A stretch of DNA of 63,884 nucleotides from an uncultured Bacteroidaceae bacterium (GTDB lineage: Bacteria > Bacteroidota > Bacteroidia > Bacteroidales > Bacteroidaceae). Within the stretch, counting starts at the first letter, position 1. Every line of letters starts with the position of its first letter. Below are positions 36,314-43,623 of this stretch, piece by piece. A program made the position numbers and the translations under genes. The DNA is taken from the NCBI GenBank assembly GCA_944320785.1, contig CALUIR010000013.1, positions 1-63,884 of the forward strand. Reading direction: 5' to 3'. Under the pieces are notes generated by a model. That model saw only the letters and a program-made list of their open reading frames with translations, was not told where the DNA came from and did not search any database.

Positions 36314-37336
36314 TTATTGTCGCTTGATGCGTTTGGCAAGGAGCCATCCTTTGACGATGGCTTTGTAGAGCCTGAAATCCAAGGCCAGCAGATGGGAGAA
36401 GGGGCGATGTCCTAGGTGGGGTTCCACCGTTTTCCAGTCGATGTCTTCCCATGTTTTGAGGAGTTGTTGTTCCAATGCTTTCCGGGTGCCTTTGGGGAGG
36501 TTGGGGGTTTCATATAGCAGCAGGCTGTGGTACAGCAGCCCGTTCCATTGCTGGACGGCCATTCGGCAGGCTTCATTGCTGTGCGGCCCGTAATGTTGGC
36601 GTACGAGGGTTTTCAGGTCTTGGTCTGTGCGCAAGGAGTCGAACCGTTTTGTGGAGAACTTTCGTGTAATGGATTGCGCGTTCTGGCGGTAGAAGTACCG
36701 GGCTTTGCAGAAGGCGACCTTTCCGGCAGCGAGCAGGAGGAGGCGGGTGAGGTATTCATCGCTGTTGATGCCGATGTCGGCGGTTTGGTGGCGGCTGGCT
36801 TCTTGGTACAGGCGGCGGCATGTTAATCCGTTGCCGTTTATGGTCCATTCCCCGATGGTGAGGCTGCAGGCTTCTTTGCCGGTGAGGATGGCATCGAAAT
36901 TGAATCCGGCGGCGGGACATTCCCAGCCGGCCGGCGACTGGCCGTCTTCCGCTACGGCTACCAATTGTTGCAACACGATGTCGGCGTCGGTTTCCCGTTG
37001 GCGGGCGAGCATTTTCTCCAAATCCTGTTCTTCAATGTGGTCGTCTGCATCCAAGGCGACAATCCACTCGGCCTGTGCCAATTCTACGGCTTTCAGCCTT
37101 GGGCGGTAGGCTGACCCTGAATTCTGCGGCATGCGGCATGGTTTGATGCGCGGGTCTTTCCGGGCGTGTCTTTGGATGATTTCCCAGGTATGGTCAGTGG
37201 ACTGGTCGTCCACGATGACCAATTCCCAGTCGGCAAAGGTTTGTGCCATGACACTTCCAATGGCTTCGGCGATGAATCTTTCCGCGTTGTAGGCGGGCAT
37301 CACCACGGATATCTTGGGTGGGTTGTTGGTTGCCAT
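36314..37336 (-). CDS. family 2 glycosyltransferase
   Basis: A 340-residue GT-A type glycosyltransferase. It starts Ile-Ser-Val-Val-Met-Pro-Ala-Tyr-Asn-Ala-Glu (residues 9-19), has Val-Asp-Asp-Gln-Ser-Thr-Asp near 40 and the metal-binding Asp-Ala-Asp-Asp near 96. The family transfers a sugar from a nucleotide donor in capsule, LPS or exopolysaccharide synthesis. No polysaccharide cluster surrounds it, so the acceptor is unknown. It is followed upstream by a uracil-DNA glycosylase-like gene on the same strand, 13 bp away. Confidence 0.92.
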   Translation of the reverse strand: MATNNPPKISVVMPAYNAERFIAEAIGSVMAQTFADWELVIVDDQSTDHTWEIIQRHARKDPRIKPCRMPQNSGSAYRPRLKAVELAQAEWIVALDADDHIEEQDLEKMLARQRETDADIVLQQLVAVAEDGQSPAGWECPAAGFNFDAILTGKEACSLTIGEWTINGNGLTCRRLYQEASRHQTADIGINSDEYLTRLLLLAAGKVAFCKARYFYRQNAQSITRKFSTKRFDSLRTDQDLKTLVRQHYGPHSNEACRMAVQQWNGLLYHSLLLYETPNLPKGTRKALEQQLLKTWEDIDWKTVEPHLGHRPFSHLLALDFRLYKAIVKGWLLAKRIKRQ

Positions 37337-37349
37337 TCCGCTGCTGTGT

Positions 37350-37937
37350 TCATAAGATGTCCTGCAGTCCGTCCAGTATTTTCCGGTAATGCCCGGCTTT
37401 CCATTCCACGGGGCGGGGGTAGGCCCGTGAGGAGGAGGGCATCCGCCAAAGCCGGACTTTCCTTCCGGCGAAGTCCGTTTCGGCGTATCCGCCGACAGGC
37501 AGCGGGTGGGTTCCGGTGATGGCTTGCAACGTTTCGGCGGATTTCAGCCCGGTGGCCACGAGCGTGTGGCAGAGGGGGATTTGCGCCAAGAGGCGGGCGA
37601 TGTCGGCAGGCCGCACGATGTGGAGGAATTGGTCGGAGGCGTTGTCTTTCAGGCGCACCACTTCTTCGGCCGTGTCGTAGAGCGCGATGCCGGCATTGCG
37701 GCAGAATTGTTCGATTTTCTGCTGGTCAAAGCGTTTCTTGCCGGGCAGGGTGAAATAGTCTTTGTCGCCTTTTGCGATGTATCCCCAGATGCGCCACATG
37801 TCGTTGCTCCAGTTTGGGTAAAAAAAGTCCATGCACCAGCGTTTCCGTGGGGGCGGGAAACTGCCCAGCATCAGCAGGCGTGCCTGTGGGGGCAGGAAAG
37901 GGGGCAGAGGGTGGCGTTCCGGGGCGGGTGTTGTCAT
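37350..37937 (-). CDS. uracil-DNA glycosylase family protein
   Basis: A 195-residue protein. Leu-Met-Leu-Gly-Ser-Phe-Pro-Pro-Pro (near 21-29) is the motif 1 region of the uracil-DNA glycosylase superfamily. A Tyr-Pro-Asn-Trp-Ser-Asn-Asp-Met-Trp-Arg-Ile-Trp-Gly segment and a later Thr-Gly-Leu-Lys-Ser-Ala-Glu-Thr follow. A typical catalytic Asp-Pro-Tyr is not present in this form, so activity on uracil is not proven. The ATG at 37937 overlaps the stop of the upstream gene by 3 bases, which suggests coupled translation. Confidence 0.8.
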   Translation of the reverse strand: MTTPAPERHPLPPFLPPQARLLMLGSFPPPRKRWCMDFFYPNWSNDMWRIWGYIAKGDKDYFTLPGKKRFDQQKIEQFCRNAGIALYDTAEEVVRLKDNASDQFLHIVRPADIARLLAQIPLCHTLVATGLKSAETLQAITGTHPLPVGGYAETDFAGRKVRLWRMPSSSRAYPRPVEWKAGHYRKILDGLQDIL

Positions 37938-38563
37938 TCGCTGGCCTTTTTGCGCCGTTTCTCGCTTTTGGCGAGCATCACGATGTTGTACACGTATTCT
38001 GTCATCCAGCTTTCGGAGTAGCCTAATCTTTCTTTGTATGCCCGGACGTTCTTGGCCACGGGGCGCGCGTCGTCGGATTTCCAGTTGGTGCGCGTCAGGA
38101 TGGTGTGGACGCTTTGCGCGGTCATGGTGTAGAATGCCTTGCGGAAGATTTTGGGGGTGGCGAATTTCCAACGCATCAGGTTGCTGACGAGCATCATCAG
38201 GTCGCTGCTGAAACCTTGGAACATGAACAGGTAGTTCTTGATGTCGTTCTGCGTCCGGCAGTTTTTCTTGATGGAATTGTCGATTTCCTTGAAGAACCCT
38301 TCGCTGAGGCCGTAGCCCTGCATGAGCAGCTTGCGGGAATGGTTCTTTTCGGCCGTGCCTAACCGTCCTCCTTGGGTCGGCACTTTATAAACGTGCTTGA
38401 ACAGGGCCACGTCAGGCAGGAAGCGGATGTTGGTCACGCCGAGGTTCACGGCCATCACGGATTGGTAGTACACGCGGATGAGGGTCATGAAGTTTTCCAC
38501 TTTGCTTTGGTCCACTTCACGGATTTCTGTCTCTTTCTTGAAGATTCTTTGCAACAAATTCAT
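37934..38563 (-). CDS. conserved hypothetical protein
   Basis: A 209-residue soluble, basic, mostly helical protein starting Met-Asn-Leu-Leu-Gln-Arg-Ile-Phe-Lys-Lys and ending in a Lys/Arg-rich tail. I do not recognise a domain but believe it is conserved in Bacteroides. The -7 element 32 bases upstream supports the start at 38563. It is coupled to the uracil-DNA glycosylase-like gene by overlap and shares its strand with the glycosyltransferase. Confidence 0.78.
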   Translation of the reverse strand: MNLLQRIFKKETEIREVDQSKVENFMTLIRVYYQSVMAVNLGVTNIRFLPDVALFKHVYKVPTQGGRLGTAEKNHSRKLLMQGYGLSEGFFKEIDNSIKKNCRTQNDIKNYLFMFQGFSSDLMMLVSNLMRWKFATPKIFRKAFYTMTAQSVHTILTRTNWKSDDARPVAKNVRAYKERLGYSESWMTEYVYNIVMLAKSEKRRKKASE

Positions 38564-38594
38564 GGCGTATGCATTTTTATTCGTATTCAACGGG

Positions 38595-38602
38595 CAAAGA
38601 TA
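38595..38602 (-). promoter_or_regulatory. -7 element TATCTTTG
   Basis: Exact TAnnTTTG on the minus strand ahead of the hypothetical gene at 37934-38563. Confidence 0.5.
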
Positions 38603-38642
38603 GTGATTTTTTGGAATCACCGGCATGGGTTTCCCGGTTTGC

Positions 38643-38793
38643 CGGGGAGAAAACTTCGGCCCGGCCGCGCGGGAAGTCCTGTCCAGCCGCGCAAAAACTT
38701 CATCCTTAGGCTGAGGATGTGCATCCTTAAGCTAGAGATGTGCATTTTTAGGCTAAGGATGTGTATCTTTAGGCTAAAGATAAAGAAGTTGGC
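38643..38793. repeat. four palindromes, 21-bp period, in a dispersed element (copy 1)
   Basis: Units of the kind ATCCTTAGGCTGAGGAT follow each other every 21 bp from 38702 to about 38781, joined by GTGC or GTGT. The block from 38643 aligns without gaps to 55203-55353: both begin CGGGGAGAAA and end in GATAAAGAAGTT. In the array part (38701-38791) I count 9 differences in 91 bases. The block lies in the 396-bp gap before the OmpR-type regulator. The remaining part of the gap shows no gene. Confidence 0.88.
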
Positions 38794-38959
38794 GGCATGA
38801 AGCTGGTTTCTTGCACGGGCAGGTGGAAGTTTTTTCCCGCATGCCCCTTCCCGTCTGCCTGCTTTCCCCGGAAGAATTAATGAGGCGCAATCCAGTTTTT
38901 TTCCAGAATTAATTGCTTTCTTTGCATGCAAGCAGTTTCATTAAAATAATGCGCGCCTT

Positions 38960-39640
38960 ATGAAGATATTGGTAGTGGAAGACGAACTCAGCCTTCAGAA
39001 AATGGTGAAAGACTCGTTGGAACGGGAACATTTCGTGGTGGAATGCGCGTCGGATTTCCCTTCGGCGATGTTGAAAATCAATGATTACGATTACGACTGC
39101 ATCCTGTTGGACATCATGTTGCCCGGCGGGAGCGGGCTTTCCATCCTTGAGGAACTGAAGCGCATGCGCAAGCGCGAGAGCGTCATCATCATTTCCGCGA
39201 AGGATTCTTTGGAGGACAAGGTGCTGGGTCTCGACCTTGGCGCCGATGACTATCTGGCCAAGCCTTTCCATCTGGCCGAGCTGAACGCGAGGGTCAAGTC
39301 GCTGCTACGGCGCAAACAGGCGGGCGGCGACACAAGCATCGTCCTGGGCAACCTGGCGGTGTATCCCGACCTGCGCACGGCCAGCATCGGCGGGAAGGAA
39401 CTCCAATTGAACCGGAAGGAATTCGACCTCCTGTATTACTTTGCCAGCAACCCGAACCGGCTGATGAACAAGACTTCGTTGGCCGAGTCGGTGTGGGGCG
39501 ACAACATCGACCAAGCAGACAGCTTGGATTTCATTTACTCGCAGGTGAAGAACTTGCGGAAGAAAATGAAGCAGGCCGGTGCCACGCCGGAAATCAAGGC
39601 GGTCTATGGCTTCGGCTACAAGCTTGTGTTGGAAGACTGA
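38960..39640 (+). CDS. OmpR/PhoB-family response regulator
   Basis: A 226-residue response regulator. The receiver domain has Glu7-Asp8, the phospho-acceptor Asp51 (Leu-Leu-Asp-Ile-Met) and Lys in Ala-Lys-Pro-Phe (near 101). A winged-helix DNA-binding domain (residues ~130-226) ends Tyr-Gly-Phe-Gly-Tyr-Lys. The histidine kinase follows 16 bp downstream. It resembles RprY of Bacteroides by family, but I cannot say it is the ortholog. Its likely target is the PepSY-like gene at 41020, which has an 11-bp direct repeat of the type OmpR/PhoB proteins bind. Confidence 0.93.
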   Translation: MKILVVEDELSLQKMVKDSLEREHFVVECASDFPSAMLKINDYDYDCILLDIMLPGGSGLSILEELKRMRKRESVIIISAKDSLEDKVLGLDLGADDYLAKPFHLAELNARVKSLLRRKQAGGDTSIVLGNLAVYPDLRTASIGGKELQLNRKEFDLLYYFASNPNRLMNKTSLAESVWGDNIDQADSLDFIYSQVKNLRKKMKQAGATPEIKAVYGFGYKLVLED

Positions 39641-39656
39641 AACCCGCCTGCCGCCG

Positions 39657-40934
39657 ATGAGACTTATCCATTACGCCAACCGGAACCTTTCCGTCCTGCT
39701 GCTCGTCCTCATGGGCGTTTGGGGGACGCTCTTTTACTTCACCATCATCGATGAAGTGATGGACGAGACGGACGACACTTTGGAAAACTACCGGGAAATC
39801 GTGGTCGGGAAGATTTTGGATGACCCTGATATCCTGATGACCGAAGACCGCATCCTCCACAGTTATGCCCTCCGCCCGCTGAGCCTCGATGAGGCGCTGG
39901 ACTATAAAGTGCGTTTCTATGATTCGGAAGTTTACATTGAGACCGAGGACGAATATGAGCCGGTGCGCGTCATGCGCTCCTGTTTCCTTGCCCCCGATGA
40001 CCGTTTCTACGAACTGACGTTGCGCATCTCTACCGTGGAGCGCGACGACATGGTGCGGGCCATCTTCTGGTACCTGCTCGTGCTTTACGTGGTGCTGCTT
40101 CTTTGCGTGACGGTAGGCACCCGCATGGTGCTGAAGAAAGTGTTCGTCCCCCTGCAACGCCTGCTGGCATGGTTCGACCGCGTGACGCCGGGCAAGCCCG
40201 TCCCTCCGTTGGACAATGAGACGAAGGTCTCCGAGTTTGCCAAACTGAACAAGGCCGCCGCGGCCATGAGCTTCAGGAGCCAGAAAGCATACGAGGAGCA
40301 GAAGCGGTTCATCGAGAATGCCTCCCACGAGTTGCAGACCCCGCTTGCCATTGCACGCGGCAAGCTGGAACTGTTGGCAGAGAGCGAGGGGCTGACCGAA
40401 CGGCATTTGCAGGACATCGATGAACTGTACCGCACTTTGGGGCGCGCTGTCAAGCTGAACAAGTCGCTCCTGCTGCTTTCGCGCATCGACAACGGGCAGT
40501 ACCCGGACAGCAAGCCGTTGGATTTGGGCAGCATCGCCAAAGAAACTCTTGCCGACTTGCTGGATATCTACGAGAGCCGACGGATACAGGCATCGATCGA
40601 AGATCACGCCCCTTGCCAAGTGGAAATGAACGAATCCCTTGCCCATGTGCTGCTCACCAACCTGCTGAAGAATGCCATTGTGCATAATGAAGTGGGCGGC
40701 AGGCTGCGCCTCGTGTTGGGCAAAGCTTCCATAGAGGTGGCCAATTCCGGGGAAACACCCTTGGATGCGGAAAAGATATTCCGCCGTTTCTACCGTGCGG
40801 ACCTGTCCAAGAAAGAATCCACAGGTTTGGGATTGGCTATCGTGAAGTCCATCTGTGATTTATACGGCATCCGCCTTTCCTATGCCTGCAAGGAAGGCAT
40901 GCACCGCTTCTCGTTAAAATTTGCAAAACCGTAG
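39657..40934 (+). CDS. sensor histidine kinase
   Basis: A 425-residue kinase. Two transmembrane helices (about residues 9-30 and 135-160) enclose a ~100-residue periplasmic sensor with many acidic residues. HAMP-like and HisKA regions follow, with the phospho-His in Asn-Ala-Ser-His-Glu-Leu-Gln-Thr-Pro (near 226). The ATPase part has the N box Leu-Leu-Lys-Asn-Ala-Ile-Val-His-Asn and a Gly-Leu-Gly-Leu-Ala-Ile-Val G box. Glu-rich sensing and PepSY-like partner genes suggest a cation or envelope signal, which is inference. I chose the ATG at 39657 rather than in-frame 39579, which overlaps the regulator. Confidence 0.93.
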   Translation: MRLIHYANRNLSVLLLVLMGVWGTLFYFTIIDEVMDETDDTLENYREIVVGKILDDPDILMTEDRILHSYALRPLSLDEALDYKVRFYDSEVYIETEDEYEPVRVMRSCFLAPDDRFYELTLRISTVERDDMVRAIFWYLLVLYVVLLLCVTVGTRMVLKKVFVPLQRLLAWFDRVTPGKPVPPLDNETKVSEFAKLNKAAAAMSFRSQKAYEEQKRFIENASHELQTPLAIARGKLELLAESEGLTERHLQDIDELYRTLGRAVKLNKSLLLLSRIDNGQYPDSKPLDLGSIAKETLADLLDIYESRRIQASIEDHAPCQVEMNESLAHVLLTNLLKNAIVHNEVGGRLRLVLGKASIEVANSGETPLDAEKIFRRFYRADLSKKESTGLGLAIVKSICDLYGIRLSYACKEGMHRFSLKFAKP

Positions 40935-40947
40935 AGGCAGGGCGGTT

Positions 40948-40969
40948 TTTCCTAAATCTTTCCTAAATC
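40948..40969 (+). promoter_or_regulatory. 11-bp direct repeat, probable OmpR-type operator
   Basis: TTTCCTAAATC occurs twice head to tail (40948-40958 and 40959-40969). This 11-bp tandem form is the known binding pattern of OmpR/PhoB-family dimers. It lies where a -33 element would be, 6 bases before the -7-like sequence, between the kinase gene and the first PepSY-like gene. Confidence 0.7.
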
Positions 40970-40975
40970 GTGCCG

Positions 40976-40983
40976 GATATTTG
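40976..40983 (+). promoter_or_regulatory. -7-like element GATATTTG
   Basis: One mismatch to TAnnTTTG. No good -33 element; the direct repeat occupies that place, as expected for an activator-dependent promoter. Confidence 0.45.
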
Positions 40984-41019
40984 CATCATAAACATTAACC
41001 CCATTAAAAATTATAGATT

Positions 41020-41463
41020 ATGAAAAAGATTTTAGCAGTTTTGGCAGTAGCAGTAGCAAGTGTGCAAATGGCGTTCGCAGACCATGACGTAGTGACAAGA
41101 GACGAGAGCAGATTGCCGGTAGCGGCAAGGGAAACCATTAAGAAGAACTTCCCGGATGCGAAGATTTCTTATATCAAGATTGAAAAAGACTTCTTCCAGT
41201 CAGCAAATTACGAAACAACCCTGACCAATGGAATGGAAATTGATTTCAATAGCAAGGGCGATTGGATTGAAGTGGACTGCAAGAGGCAGGCAGTGCCAGC
41301 AGGGTTTATTCCGGCCACCGTCAAGGAATATGTGGAAACAAATTTCCCCACTGTGCTGATTGTGAAGATAGAACGTGGTCGTAAGGGCTACAGTATCGAG
41401 ATGAACAACGGCTTGGATGCGGATTTCGATACGGCCGGGATGTTCTTGAGGTTGGATGACTGA
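41020..41463 (+). CDS. PepSY-like exported protein
   Basis: A 147-residue protein with a signal peptide (residues 1-20, ending Met-Ala-Phe-Ala). The mature part has two similar beta-alpha units, Pro-Val-Ala-Ala-Arg-Glu-Thr-Ile-Lys-Lys-Asn-Phe-Pro-Asp-Ala and Pro-Ala-Thr-Val-Lys-Glu-Tyr-Val-Glu-Thr-Asn-Phe-Pro, the hallmark of PepSY-like (DUF2874) proteins of Bacteroidota. The function is not established; periplasmic location is likely. It follows the kinase gene after 85 bp, behind the direct repeat, so it is probably the main target of the system. Confidence 0.88.
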   Translation: MKKILAVLAVAVASVQMAFADHDVVTRDESRLPVAARETIKKNFPDAKISYIKIEKDFFQSANYETTLTNGMEIDFNSKGDWIEVDCKRQAVPAGFIPATVKEYVETNFPTVLIVKIERGRKGYSIEMNNGLDADFDTAGMFLRLDD

Positions 41464-41474
41464 CCATTAAAAAC

Positions 41475-42329
41475 ATGAATGCTATGAAGACCTTGAAGAC
41501 TTTGTTCGTGCTTTCATTGTGTGCCGTTCTTTGGGCGGCATGCGATGACGATAACCACCGTGTTGCCAATCCTGCTGTCCAGACGGCTTTTGACGAGATG
41601 TTTCCGGGCATATCCCGTGTGGATTGGGACAGAGAGCAGGGATACTATGTGGCTGAGTTCCGCGAAAGTGGCCGGGAGAAATCCGTTTGGTTCGACTTGA
41701 ACGGCGTTTGGATGCTGACAGAGACGGACGTGCCTGTGTCTGAGTTGCCCCAAGCCATATTGGCCTCCATCCAGTCCGGGGAGTATGCCGGATGGCGGAT
41801 TGAAGATGTGGACTATATCGAACGGAGGGACATGGAGCCGGTGTATGTGGTGGATATGGAATTGGGCGAGCAGGATGTTGATTTGCATTATTCTGTGGAT
41901 GGACACCTGTTGCAGGCCGTCACGGGCAACGGCGACCAGCCCATGCAGCCGGATGTGTTGACCGGTAACATCAAGCAAGCCGTGCAAGCCAAATATCCGT
42001 CGGCCAAGATATTGGACATCGACCGGGAAGCTGGTTATGTGGAAGTGGAAGTGTGGTACGATAATACCTACTTTGATATGATTCTGGATTCGGACTGCAA
42101 TTGGGTTCAGAGCGTGTATGAAATCTTTTGGCAGGAGGTTCCTGATGCTGTGAAAGCGGCTTTTGCAGCAGACGGTTATGCCTTTAATGCAAGGGAGGAT
42201 GATATAGACATGATCAAGCGTCCCGGTGCAGATGGCATGGATGTCACTTCCTATCGTATTGAACTGGACCGCGAGCCTCGTGATATTGTCCTTTATTATA
42301 CGGAAGAAGGCGGAAAAGCTGAGATTTGA
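41475..42329 (+). CDS. PepSY-like lipoprotein
   Basis: A 284-residue lipoprotein. The lipobox Leu-Trp-Ala-Ala-Cys puts the lipidated Cys at residue 23. It is followed by acidic Asp-Asp-Asp, so it could be kept at the inner membrane by the known +2 Asp rule of E. coli, though this rule is not shown for Bacteroidota. Several PepSY-like units follow (Ala-Val-Gln-Ala-Lys-Tyr-Pro-Ser-Ala-Lys and Val-Lys-Ala-Ala-Phe). An in-frame ATG at 41484 gives a normal shorter signal. It starts 11 bp after the first PepSY-like gene and is part of the same operon. Confidence 0.85.
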   Translation: MNAMKTLKTLFVLSLCAVLWAACDDDNHRVANPAVQTAFDEMFPGISRVDWDREQGYYVAEFRESGREKSVWFDLNGVWMLTETDVPVSELPQAILASIQSGEYAGWRIEDVDYIERRDMEPVYVVDMELGEQDVDLHYSVDGHLLQAVTGNGDQPMQPDVLTGNIKQAVQAKYPSAKILDIDREAGYVEVEVWYDNTYFDMILDSDCNWVQSVYEIFWQEVPDAVKAAFAADGYAFNAREDDIDMIKRPGADGMDVTSYRIELDREPRDIVLYYTEEGGKAEI

Positions 42330-42350
42330 GTTTCATTATTTGTTTTACGG

Positions 42351-42391
42351 GCAGGGCGGCGTGCCTCTTTTGGGAGGATGTGCCGCCCTGC
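42351..42391. terminator. bidirectional hairpin between converging genes
   Basis: GCAGGGCGGC (42351-42360) pairs with GCCGCCCTGC (42382-42391); a smaller CCTC/GAGG stem lies inside. It separates the PepSY-like operon from sdaA. Confidence 0.75.
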
Positions 42392-42400
42392 TGCGTTCCT

Positions 42401-43612
42401 TTACATTTGTTCGTAGTCTTTGGCAAGCCCTCCTTCGCCGGTTTCTTTGTAGAGGGACGGTAGGTCGTGTCCGGTTTGTTTCATGACTTCCACTACTTTG
42501 TCGAATGAGACACGGTGCATTCCGTCGGTGAAAGAGGCATATAGGTTGGCATCCAAAGCTCGTGCGGCAGCGTAAGCATTTCTTTCGATGCAGGGGATTT
42601 GCACTAAGCCACAGACCGGGTCGCAGGTCATGCCGAGGTGATGCTCCAATCCCATTTCCGCAGCGTATTCAATTTGTGACGGGCTTCCTCCGAACAGTTG
42701 GTTCGCGGCCGCAGAGGCCATGGCGCAAGCCACACCGACTTCTCCTTGGCATCCTACTTCTGCCCCGGATATGGATGCGTTTGTTTTCACGATGTTGCCG
42801 ATTAACCCGGCAGTAGCTAAAGCACGGAGAATGCGTGTGTCACTGAAGTCCCGGCTTTTTTGCAAATGGTAGAGGACGGCGGGCATTACCCCGCAAGACC
42901 CGCATGTCGGTGCGGTGACAATCTTTCCGCCGGAGGCATTTTCTTCGCTGACGGCAAGCGCATATGAGAAAACAAGACCTCGTGAACGGAGCGATTCCCT
43001 GTACCCGGTGGCACGGATGTGGTAGGTGGCGGCTTTCCGGCGCAGGTTGAGCGGGCCGGGCAGCACGCCTTCCTGTTCTAATCCTCGTTCAATGGCCTCT
43101 TTCATGGTTTTCCATACTTGAAAAAGGTAATCCCAAATGTCTTTGTCTTCGCATTCCTTTACGTACTCCCAATAGCTTTTTCCTGTCTTCTCGCACCAAT
43201 GCAGGATTTCGCTCATTTTAGTCATGGAGTAAATGTCCTCCATGGGCGTTTCTTCTATTTCTCTGTCTTTCTCGGCCAAAGCTCCCCCTCCGATGCTGTA
43301 CACGGTCCAGTTATCTGTCAGTTTCCCGTTGCCGTCATACGATGCGAAGGTCATGGCATTAGGATGGAACGGGAGGAAAGTCTTGGGCTGCCATGCGATT
43401 TCCACTTCGGCTTGTGGCTGCAGGACGCTGAGGATGGCCATGTCGGTCAAATGCCCTTTGCCGGTGGCGGCGAGGCTGCCGTAGAGTGTCACTTTGAACC
43501 GCTTTGCTTCAGGGTGTTTGGCCAAGAAGATTCCGGCGGCTTTCTTGGGTGCCATGGTGTGGCTGCTGGAAGGGCCGTTGCCTATGCGGTATATTTCCCG
43601 TATTGTTTTCAT
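42401..43612 (-). CDS. sdaA: L-serine ammonia-lyase (iron-sulfur type)
   Basis: A 403-residue single-chain L-serine dehydratase, turning serine into pyruvate and ammonia. The N-terminal beta domain has Gly-Pro-Ser-Ser-Ser-His-Thr-Met (residues 14-21). The catalytic alpha domain has cysteines in Thr-Cys-Gly-Ser-Cys-Gly, Gly-Cys-Gln-Gly-Glu-Val and Cys-Asp-Pro-Val-Cys-Gly, expected ligands of the 4Fe-4S cluster. It starts 11 bp after the mutS2 stop and is probably in one transcript with it. Length is normal. Confidence 0.95.
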   Translation of the reverse strand: MKTIREIYRIGNGPSSSHTMAPKKAAGIFLAKHPEAKRFKVTLYGSLAATGKGHLTDMAILSVLQPQAEVEIAWQPKTFLPFHPNAMTFASYDGNGKLTDNWTVYSIGGGALAEKDREIEETPMEDIYSMTKMSEILHWCEKTGKSYWEYVKECEDKDIWDYLFQVWKTMKEAIERGLEQEGVLPGPLNLRRKAATYHIRATGYRESLRSRGLVFSYALAVSEENASGGKIVTAPTCGSCGVMPAVLYHLQKSRDFSDTRILRALATAGLIGNIVKTNASISGAEVGCQGEVGVACAMASAAANQLFGGSPSQIEYAAEMGLEHHLGMTCDPVCGLVQIPCIERNAYAAARALDANLYASFTDGMHRVSFDKVVEVMKQTGHDLPSLYKETGEGGLAKDYEQM

Positions 43613-43623
43613 ATATGTTTTGT

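Noticed and set aside
37350-38171. longer start for the uracil-DNA glycosylase-like gene
   Set aside because: The extension would overlap most of the upstream gene; the overlapping ATG at 37937 fits the family start.
38617-38800. short peptides rich in Arg-Met-Cys-Ile-Phe read from the 21-bp array
   Set aside because: They are only translations of the palindromic repeat, seen on both strands and at both loci.
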